Shown here piece after piece: positions 43,007 through 43,053 of a stretch of DNA of 43,053 nucleotides. A model generated the notes under the pieces. It saw only the letters and a list, made by a program, of their open reading frames with translations, ran no database searches and was not told the DNA's origin. The position numbers were made by a program, and so were the translations under genes. Source of the DNA: a bacterium (GTDB taxonomy: Bacteria > Sysuimicrobiota > Sysuimicrobiia > Sysuimicrobiales > Segetimicrobiaceae); NCBI GenBank assembly GCA_035308905.1, contig DATGFS010000007.1, positions 1-43,053 on the forward strand, read 5' to 3'. The first letter of the stretch is position 1, and the number at the start of each line of letters is the position of its first letter.

Positions 43007-43053
43007 ATGCAGATTCACCAGAGCCTGGTGCGCGGCACCCGACGGATCCGCGT
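43007..43053 (+). CDS. Start of an unidentified gene (cut by window edge)
   Basis: ATG 43007 opens a frame reading MQIHQSLVRGTRRIR to the window end. Too little is present to name it. The codon use looks like the neighbouring genes, and the -10 box 6 nt upstream supports it being real. No ribosome-binding site precedes the ATG, which agrees with leaderless translation. Confidence 0.45.
   Translation, partial: MQIHQSLVRGTRRIR

Overview
The window is a gene-dense, visibly G+C-rich stretch of a bacterial chromosome. Almost all of it is core metabolism and bioenergetics. The gene set suggests a deep-branching, possibly thermophilic lineage of the Terrabacteria type (for example CSP1-3/Sysuimicrobiota, Armatimonadota, or relatives of Thermus and Chloroflexota). 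The main clues are a Thermus-ordered V/A-type ATPase instead of an F-type operon, a short HisG with HisZ, a mycobacterial Sdh1-like succinate dehydrogenase, a DUF881-Sbp pair, and a membrane-anchored YvcK. I cannot fix the phylum without a phylogeny. Nearly all genes lie on the + strand and are tightly packed, often with 4-nt start/stop overlaps in which GTGA is commoner than ATGA.

Layout: (1) 1-140, the 3' end of an insertion sequence of the IS3/IS481 integrase type, ending just before a clear sigma70-type promoter. (2) 221-6938, a histidine operon hisZ-G-D-B-H-A-F-IE without hisC or a recognised histidinol-phosphate phosphatase, followed 14 nt later by a calcineurin-like phosphoesterase. 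(3) 7758-10369, an S9 peptidase and a PduO-type cobalamin adenosyltransferase. (4) 10401-12525 on the minus strand, a membrane-anchored ClpP/SppA-fold protease and a eukaryote-like NADP-isocitrate dehydrogenase. (5) 12669-19004, a TCA cluster sdhC-A-B, mdh, sucC-D. (6) 19053-21780, a holin-IV-like membrane protein, rapZ and yvcK behind an extended -10. (7) 21918-28968, nuoA-H-J-K-L-M-N, which is exactly the seven membrane subunits of complex I with none of the peripheral-arm subunits. (8) 29151-37769, a V/A-ATPase operon in the order H(G)-I-K-E-C-F-A-B-D, preceded by a promoter and an attenuator-like leader. (9) 37838-39869, a Clp1/Nol9-type polynucleotide kinase, a DUF881 protein and a small basic (DUF1290) membrane protein. 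(10) 39898-42889, the glycolytic block gap-pgk-tpiA. (11) 43007-end, the first codons of an unidentified gene.

Together the genes link carbon flow (lower glycolysis, part of the TCA cycle) to the membrane (succinate dehydrogenase, the complex I proton-pumping arm, V/A-ATPase). No phage, CRISPR, defence or biosynthetic gene cluster is visible. The most unusual points are the complex I cluster reduced to membrane subunits, a Cys/His motif in SdhC that may hold a membrane FeS cluster, the bacterial Clp1-type kinase next to the ATPase operon, the orphan phosphoesterase ending the his operon, -10 boxes placed almost on the start codon, and the structured V-ATPase leader.
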